Source: Bacteroidales bacterium UBA2764 (GTDB lineage Bacteria > Bacteroidota > Bacteroidia > Bacteroidales > Paludibacteraceae). From it: a stretch of DNA of 9,970 nt. The DNA is taken from assembly GCA_002352705.1 (NCBI GenBank), contig DEIW01000026.1, positions 3,190 through 13,159 on the forward strand, read 5' to 3'. This document shows, piece after piece, positions 1-9,000 of the stretch (within the stretch, counting starts at the first letter, position 1; each line of letters begins with the position of its first letter). A program made the position numbers and the translations under genes. The notes under the pieces are model-generated. The model ran no database searches, was not told the origin of the DNA, and was given only the letters and a program-made list of their open reading frames with translations.

Positions 1-19
1 ATACATGAAGCCTTTTTTT

Positions 20-35
20 GACCTTTTTTAGCCCT
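20..35. repeat. Left copy of a 15-16 bp direct repeat flanking both genes
   Basis: GACCTTTTTTAGCCCT here matches GACCTTTTTAGCCCT at 9826-9840 except for one T in the T-run. The copies have the same orientation and bracket the giant gene and the RhuM remnant. The T-run makes a chance match more likely, so this may be either a dispersed genomic repeat or coincidence. Confidence 0.4.
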
Positions 36-43
36 TTCACTTT

Positions 44-64
44 TCAATTCTCAATTCTCAATTA
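44..64. repeat. Three heptamer repeats across the stop codon of the giant gene
   Basis: TCAATTC occurs at 44-50 and 51-57 and, with a final A, at 58-64. The giant gene's TGA (58-60) lies in the third copy. On the coding strand this reads as repeated AATTGAG just after the last codon. Adding or losing copies would not alter the protein, because the first copy met by the ribosome already carries the stop. Confidence 0.7.
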
Positions 65-3000
65 ACTTTCTTTCCCGTGGAGTCATACATACGGCCGTTG
101 AGCTGGATATATATCTTATCTTCGATAATCACCTTGCGGGCTTTGGTACTCGGCTCTTGGTCACTTTGTCCGTTCTCGAGGCCTGTTGTTACCTGCGGTG
201 CCTTGAACTCGCCCATGAGCGTGAACCTGCCTTTAGCAGTACCTTCCGCAGCATCGAACGTATAGGTGCTCCAGAGAAGGTCCGTACGGATACCTGTCTC
301 ATGGTCTATCAGCCATACTGCCGTCAGACGGTTCAGCCAGTTGTTCTCACGCATCGAGATGGTCAGCTCTTGCTCTTTCGGACTATATACCACAAGAGGT
401 ATGCCGTTCGTCAGCTTGTTGTCCGATACACCTGCAAAAGCCATGTCGCCGTACGCGTGTGTACTATAGACTAATGCGCGAGAGGCGGTCAAGGACTGTT
501 TGGCAACATCGATACCCGTCTCATAAGTATCTTCGAAGCGCTCCGGATGCACAAAGACACTGGTATGGTCACCTACTCCGTTTCCATCCTTTACATCCAA
601 ATGGAGCCACTCGGTTTGGATGTTCTCTTTATAAGCCGCACGGCGCGGAGCGGAAACTGTCTGGTTGAATTCATTGGTGCTGAAATCCAGAGACCCGGTC
701 GCTGACGCCTGGTATGAGAACGGCATTGCGGGCCAAATCGTTTCGGGCCACTCTTGGTCATAGTATCCGTCTGTCCGCAACCAGCTTACTTTCAGACCAT
801 CCACAGGGTCGGATGGATTCTCATATACATTCATCAGCGGCGAGCAGACGATGTTCCAACCGGAGTTGTTCTTGTCTTCGCCATGGCGTGTTACGTCTAC
901 AGAGGTGTTTTCCGTCGGCGTAACCGGGAAGTAATACTCGCGATAGTATTTGTATGTTGAGAACATCTCGTATCCTCTACCTGCAGCAATCTTTCCGGTG
1001 CTTGCCAATACATCCCAGTTTTCTCCGGTCGCACCATTAGTAGCACGAGATTCTTCGTCATAGCTCTTCAGTATCCAAGTTGTGTTATAAGCAGGCGTCG
1101 TGCCATCCGACAAGCGAACAGCGCTGATAGCACACTCATACGGAAGACCGAACTGATAGTATTTGCCGGTCGGGTATGAATCCGAGCCGTCCGGGGCGAT
1201 ACGTGTGTAATAAACGTTCGTTGCAGATACATTTCCGCTGATAGCTGCCGTAGCCCATGGCTTGGTACGGAGTACGAGTTTGCCTACCGTCAGCGAACCT
1301 TTTATCTCTACTTCCGCACCCGGACATACATAGAGTGCCGCCAAGGCTGCATCACCGGAGATAGTCAACTTACCGCCATAAACATAGACTACACTTTCTG
1401 TATCAGTATCAGTACCGCTCAGCGTTGCATTCTCGGCATTGTATATCTGCGGAATCTTATAGTTATGCTGACTCTCTATAACGCCCTCGTCATTCTTCAG
1501 TTGGATAAGCAGGTTATCGTTCGGCGTAAGCGACAAGCCGGAGATTGTCAACGTACGTGACTGTGTACTACACTCCGAACTGGTTCTGGTATAATCCTTA
1601 TTGTTCACATATATCTTCCAATTATTCTTATTTGTTCCTCCTACCGCTTTGAGGTTCGTCACATTGATGGTAATCGAATTGCTTGTCCAATCCACGATAT
1701 CCAGTTCACGGTCAGCGATCGCTGCCACCCATGTTGCCATATAGGTCGTATTCGCTGCAGGCATAGTAGCAGCAGCTGTACCTCCCGATGTATTCCAACC
1801 GTCGAAGGTATAACCAGTCTTCTCAACTACAGGAGCGGTCAACGTAGCACCTTTTGCTACATAGCCGGAAGGTGAACCAGTAGCGTCCACGGGAGCTTGA
1901 GTACCGGCAGTGATAACTGTACCGCCGTCTAAGTTCCAAGTCAAAGTATATGCTTCCGCCACCTCGTACATATACGGCTCTTCGCCCTCCAACGGCAGAA
2001 CATGGTAGTTGGTAGCGCAGTTGGCTTCAAGGTCGGTTTCGTGAACATAGTAGCCGCCTGAGAGAGTAAAGGTTGCATTTGTACCCTTAAACAATTCTTT
2101 TGCAGGAGCACTGAACTTGCCACCATTGATGGAACCTGAAACAGTAGCCTGATTGCGGGCATAGACTGCATAGACAGTGCCTCCTGTTCCGTTAGCCGTA
2201 TAAGTTCCGCTATTAACCGTTATGTCTGCATACGCATATCCATAAATAGCCAAACAGTTGTCGCCTGAGGTTTCTGCTTCAACCGTAACATTTGCGAGCG
2301 TAGCGATAGCGGTTGATGTACTAGCACCATACACATATATGCCTCGTGCTTTTGTGTCAGCGTTTGCATAGACCGTACCGCCTGTCATCGTGAGATCACC
2401 TTGAGCATATATACCAAACGCTTGCGATGTTTCCGGACGCCATGCCTCTACTCGTCCGTCAGACATAGTAACAGACCCTGCGGCCGGACAATATATACCA
2501 TAGGCACGATATTTATCATCAATGGTAGTACTTGTATTTTTCGCGCATATCGTACCGCCTGCCACATTTAGCGTGCCGTTTGCTACATGGATACCATACG
2601 CATAACTATTACCATCGGTGTTTGCTGCAATTGTTGCCGTGTGGTCAATCTTTCCGCCAGTACTGCTATCGGTTATCGTAACGGTTATGCCGGCATTGTT
2701 AACTTTCAACACAAAACTTCCATGAACGGTTCGAGTACTCTGAATGGTCTTGCCGTTGAGGTCAAGGGTCATAGTAGTAGTAATATTAGGTCCCGCTGCA
2801 CTAAAAGTAACATCTTTCAGCATCTTGACCGTCGGATTGGTCTTCCCGTTTGCAGCCGTGATAGCCGTAGCCAAAGTAGCATAATATGTCGTTTCGCCAC
2901 CGGCGGTGACGGAAGCCACAGCGGCTGTCCATTTCGCAAACAAGGTTGTGGTCCCTGTCACAACATCCGAAGCAAAATCCCATGCGTTGATACATTCTGC

Positions 3001-6000
3001 TTCTTTGTACCAACCACCAAAGATCCACTCTGCCGCAGACAGAGCAGCAGGCTCTATGACATGCTGGTTCTTAACCACCTCTTGCGATGAAGGAGCTGTA
3101 CCATGACCGTTGGCATCGAAAGTCACAGTATACACCGGCAGGTCGGAGAAGTGGGCGTAGTAGGTTGCGTTACTTGCTACGAACGGCAATGCTATCTTTG
3201 ATCCGCCTATTGTCGCTGACCAGCCGTCAAATGTATAAACGGTTGCACCCATGCGGTCTTTGGTAGGCTTAGCACCATCGAACGAAGGAGTTGTTCCATA
3301 GGGCACAGTCGGGTCTGTTTCTAAGGTCACCTTGCCGTTCTCCGATTTCCATATTATACGATAGTTGTTGGTGGCGGCAGCGAAATGCGCATAGTACGTT
3401 ACATCCGCCGTCAGGGCAGGCAAGGGAGCTCCCGTAGCGTATACCAACGCTCCGCCGTCCGTAGTGGACCAGCCGTCAAAAGTGTAAGTGTATTGTGCAT
3501 CAGCCGTCTTGGTCGGTATTGTGCCATCAAAGACAGGTACTTCGCCGGACTTCAGGCTCGGAGCATAAACCGTCTCACTTCCGTTCTTGAAAGTAGCGGT
3601 GTATTTCGGTACTTTCTTCTCGTAGTTATACGTAGCCGTGTAGGTCTGGTCACCACCCACCGATGCAATAGCCGGAGACCAAGCGTCAAACGTGTATGTG
3701 TAATAATTATCGTTCGGGCGCGTGGGTGTAACAGTCGGCGCAGACGGGGTTGTACCATAAGCTACCTTTTCCGTTTTCAGTATAGTACCATCATAGTTTG
3801 TCCATGTAATGGTGTATTTACGGGTTGTCTCGCTGAACTGTGCCGTGTAGGTAACCGGAGCATTGCTGATGGCGGCAAGTGCCGGACTCCAACCGGTGAA
3901 GGTGTATTCCTTGCTTGTTGTAGCTGGTTTGACAGGTGTCTCACCTTCATAGACAGGTGTCTCACCTACTGCCACCAACTTCGTTTCAATCAACGAGCCG
4001 TCGTAGTTATTGAAGGTGGCACGGAAGGTAAACTTGTCTGCCTTGAAATAGGCGTAGTAGGTAGTGTTCTCCGTAGCCACGGGCAGTTCCGCGTCTTTGG
4101 CAAAAAACTCACCTTCGGTACTACCTTTCGTCCAACCAAGCCATGTGTAGTAGTCGGTAGTGGTTGAGGCTTTGGAGGGACTTGCACTCAAGTATTTCGG
4201 GTGTGTGCCATAGAGTACAGTATAATTCGTATTGGTACCATTAATACTCCATGTGACGGTTACGGTAGCTTCCTGCCATCCGCCTACATATTCGTAGTAT
4301 TTGTACTTACCGTTGTGGTCGGGGGTGACACACTTGTATTTGTTGCCGTCATACGGAGTCGGTTCTACTTCCCACCATACGCAGTCGTTATCTACGAGGA
4401 AACGGCGATTTCCGGTTGCAGCATCTGTATAGAGATGGTTGGCATCTTCGATGTTAGAAGATACTTCAACGAATCCTGCAGGGTAAGCGTAGTAATGTTT
4501 TACACCGCTTATTTGTTCGACAGAGAAACAACCTTCTGTTGTAACCATTACCCAATGATCGTTCTTGTATATCCATGAACTATTTGCTGCTGTTCCACCA
4601 GTGGTTTCGTATGTACCATCACCATTCTGAAGGAGTGCAGGATACGCTGTGGAGTTCCCATTTGCGAGCATATCTTTTATCCCTTTTCCTGAACTCATAC
4701 CATACATGGCTGTGCATTTGTACATAGTTTTAGTTGTGGAACTCGCAGGTGCCGTTGTTTTATAGATGATTTTTCCCGCATCATCATTAGATGAGTAAAT
4801 ATTGGAATTCCTATAAGCAGTCACTTTGTTTCCGTCTCCTGTTGTATAGAGATTTCCACTTACTTCCAGTTTGCCCTGTACAAACAGGGCTGCGTCAGGA
4901 AGATAATTTGGAGCAGTACTCGTACTTAATTGTTTGTACTTCGCCAAACGTGGATTTGTTGTCGCACCAGTTGCAGCTTTCCAACTTGGCGAATAAGTCA
5001 CAGGATAGTAATATTTACCTGAAGAACCTAATCCCGTACGCCAATCATCACCGTCGTAAAAGACGACGGTTTTACCGGACGCAATTTTTCCCGTTGCTTC
5101 CTTTTTGATAATCAATTCGGCTCCCGCATGGAATTCAATATCTCCACCAAGAGTCATTTCTCCATAGTTCAAAACTATACGGAAATTACTAGTGATAGGG
5201 AGATAAAAATTCTCAGAGGAGTAACTGTCCAATTTAATTGCTGACATCGAAGCCCCGTTATTCATCGTCCATGTGGTATAGTCAGTTTTGGGGTCATACT
5301 CTTTTCTCACCCATGTGTCAGCAGAAGCTTCTTCTTTTACCATCTTGAAGAAAGAAGTCGTGCTTGTTCCAACTAATTCCACATCGTTTGGTGAGAAATA
5401 GTCTGTTGATGCAGCTGCAAGTGCTTGTGCTCCGGGATGATAAGTAATTGCACATTCAATATTTTGATATGCGTAATCCGTCATTACAAAGACTTTATAA
5501 CTTTCATTGTTATATAACTTGAGAGTAGTGTTGCCTCCCTTATACCACCCTAACGATAACATTTCATATGCTTTAGCACCATCCTTGACAGTAATCGTCC
5601 CTTTTCCGCAAACAAACCCCCATGCAATAAGTATAGCATTCTTTTCTAATGTAATACTTGCGTTTTCGTTAAGTATAATATACCCAAAAGGACCACGTAC
5701 TTCACCGGATGAAGTTTGGTCTGTCCTATTTTGCTGTGCACTTGCCTCAATAGTGCCATAAACAGTCATCTTTGCCCCTGAAGCAAAAGTCAATGTTCTA
5801 TATGGAGAACGCGTTGCATAACTATCAGCTCTGCTTGGCGTAGTTCCTATTGCCGTTGTCTGCCCGTCCTTATACGGCACTAACAACGTAGCCTTTGCGG
5901 GCAGGGTATAGTTACCGGCGGGCAAGGTGTAGTTTTTCACCATATAAATGGTGTTTGCCGTGCCGGAGTTCTTGTTCACGAAGTCAAGAGCTTCTTCGAG

Positions 6001-9000
6001 GGTAGCATAGCCGATAGAGCCAATCTTACATACGGGGTCATTAACAACCGTTTCCGGGCGGACATGGTACTTATAGCCTGCATTAAACTCCGTTCCGGCA
6101 GTCAGCGTCTCAACCATATAGCCCTCCGGCAGATACTTGGCGAGGTTGTTGTTATGTACATAGAATCCGCCATAGAGCTGTTGCTTGGCAGCAGCAGCCG
6201 TAGCATTGGACTCCGCTGTAGTCGCACTGAATTTTCCGGAGAAAATATTTATCGCAGTAGTACTTCCATCATTAAAGATGGCATAACCGGATTTGACGGA
6301 CGATACCGTCACATCGGTATTTTCCACATTCACGGAACCGGATATATATAGACCGTATGCATCCGTGCTATACGTTGCATGACCACTTACATTAAAGGTG
6401 CAACCTGTTAGGTTAGCTTGCTTTCCTGCTGCTACAAAGATACCACGCAGATAACTACCGGCAGCAGCTCCTGCTGTACTTTGTAATGTTCGAACAGTGA
6501 AATCACAATCGGTTGCAGAGAACGACGTTCCTGCGTTCACATAAATACCATAAGCGCGAGTGCCGTTTGAAGTTACGTTAAATGTAGAACCGGTTACATC
6601 AATGGTAGAGGTAGCGTTATTCTGATAGAAGCCGTATGCATACAAAGTAGCAGCAGTGGCATTAACTGTACAATTGTTCATTGTGAGCGGCGTCGCACCG
6701 CCTTCAAGACGTACACCATAAGCATATTGGTCAGTACTGGTTGCCTCCAACGTACAGTTGGTCAGACTGACAGGATTAACCGTGCTTGTGTAAAGTGCGT
6801 ATGCACCATTGACGTAAGTGTTATCCGTCAAACCGCGCAGAGTTGCATTTGCAAGAGTTACATTCGACCCTGTATTTGCATATATACCTGCTGCATACGA
6901 AGTCTGCGCTGCTGTTAAACCATCGTTGGCCACTTCGCCGATAAACGTACCGCCTTGGGCTTCTAATGTACCGCCACTGACCACTTGCGTTCCTGTTGCC
7001 CAACCATTGGCAATTATTGCCGTACTCTTGCCATGGAATGTACCGCCGTAAGTGAGCAGTTTGGCATTGGCTGCCACGTATCCTGCATGAGCAATACGTT
7101 GAACAGTGGTAGCAAAGAACGCACCATTACGCACCGCAGCAATACCTGCTTCCACGCGGATAGCATTGGCATCGGTGGCTCCTGACGTAGCATTGAACGT
7201 ACCGTTCACCACCGCCGTGTAGCCTTTGGTTAAGAGAGCACGTGCCTTGGTTGTTGCAGCTGTAGCGTTATACGTACCGCTGTTGATACCCAGTATCACA
7301 CCTGCTGCACTCTGAACAGCATAAGCATCAGTTGCTGTAGAAGTGGCATTGACCGTCACACCGTCCAATGCCACATTAGCGGCTGTCGGGTCGCCTGAAG
7401 CCGTGGCAGACGAAGACAAGCAGTTGACGCCCACTGCAGTAGCAGCGGCAGTAGCCGTTATGGTACCGCCGGTGACACCCACCATATTGACATCGGCAGG
7501 ATTGGTCGTTACTTCCAAACCATACGCACCCGTACCGGCTGTGGTCGCCACGAGGTTACCGGCTGTCTGACCGAAACGCGCTCCGGCGGCTATCTTCACT
7601 GCCTTGGCAGCTGCCGAAGCACCGGTATTGGTATTCTCTATCTCTATGTCGCCTTTGGTGAGTACCAGCGAACCTTTGTCCACCAAGACAGCAGTGAGTG
7701 CCGCAGCAGCATTACCCGTAGCACTTATCTTACCGCCGTTACGCGAGTCATTGATAGTGAGCACTGCGGTAGCGGTATTGAGATAGAAGAGTTTGTTCAC
7801 CGAACTCGTCAATGTTCCGCTTACCGTGAACGAGTTAAGGTCTATCGTCATCGGCTTCTTGATTTCCAGAGCGGAAGTCAAGCCCTCTACGTTACGGAGA
7901 ATCTTGACCGTCGGGTTGGTGTTCATTCCGTTCGCTGCAGTGATAGCCGCAGCAAGAGTGGTATATTTGGTATCGCCGATAGAAGCATCGTACGCGGCTA
8001 AGGCTTCCGCTTCGGCGGTAAGTGTCAGTGTCTTGCTTGCACCGCCGGCATTGGCATTGGCTGCGAGAGTCAACACAGCACTATGGTCGCCTTCAGCTCC
8101 GTTCGGATTGAAGGTATAGTCGATGCTGATTGTTCCGCTGCGAGCATCGGTAGCCGTATAGGTTACGTCATCTACCGTCCATGCACCGCCGCCTGTAACA
8201 GAACCGAACGAAGCGGAGAAGTCTTCCACGTCATCCGCCCATTGCACGGGGAAAGTAGCCGTAGCAGACTTCGGCACGGTATTGATGGTTGACATGTGGT
8301 CAAACGAACCATCACCGATAATGATATTCGGGAACGATGCTGTTACGGTACAAGTGCCTTTATTATTTCCCACTGCCGAAGTCAATGTGACTACTGCACT
8401 TGAAGTACGCGAACGAGAACCGGCAGCCACATTGCCGCCGTATGTACCGTCGCCCTTGAAGGTCACATTGACGGTAGCTGCACCGGCAGAGGTGACACTA
8501 CCTAAAGCGGCAGTAAACGCACCATGACCTGTAGAACTACTGATAGTAGGTGCTTTTACATCGTTGGCATTATCACCCTTGGTTGCATAAGTAACGGTAC
8601 ACGTATTGGTCGTTGCTGTTGCCGAATTATCTTCTGCGGCTATCGTCGCAGGGGATGCCGTACCGTTGTTGATGGTTATCTCTGCCCAGTTTGCTTGCGC
8701 ATTGCCCGTAGTGGGACTTCCAGAGGTGGTAGAACTAGCACTTATCGTAGCTGTCGTAGAGGCAGAGTTGGCGTTATTAAAAGAAACGGTAGCAGTACCC
8801 GTACTTTTCCAATTAACAAAATAATAACCGGCTACTGTTGGGGTTGCTTGAAGAGAATAGGTTTGAGCCTGAGATGTTCCGTTATTTGTAGCAGAAGTCG
8901 CTGTTCCGCTAAAAGTACCTCCTGCTACCACATACACAGTTCCTTTTCCTGTCGGAGACTGTGAGGTCGTCACTTTGGAGTAATAAGTCGTACTTCCCCA

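Noticed and set aside
1..57. Rho-independent terminator after the giant gene
   Set aside because: The minus strand here has A-rich runs but no GC-rich hairpin followed by a T-run; no complementary arms were found in these 57 bases.
44..64. Heptamer repeat as a phase-variation switch
   Set aside because: The stop codon is in the first copy met in translation, so changing copy number leaves the protein unchanged.
2587..3090. 167-codon open frame on the plus strand
   Set aside because: Antisense to InlB-type repeat 6 and module B of the giant gene, rich in Ser, Arg and Cys, with no promoter or initiation region.
3385..4167. 260-codon open frame on the plus strand
   Set aside because: It lies fully antisense to the InlB-type repeat block; its product is Arg/Cys/Ser-rich with no recognisable motif. 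It is explained by the codon use of the real gene.
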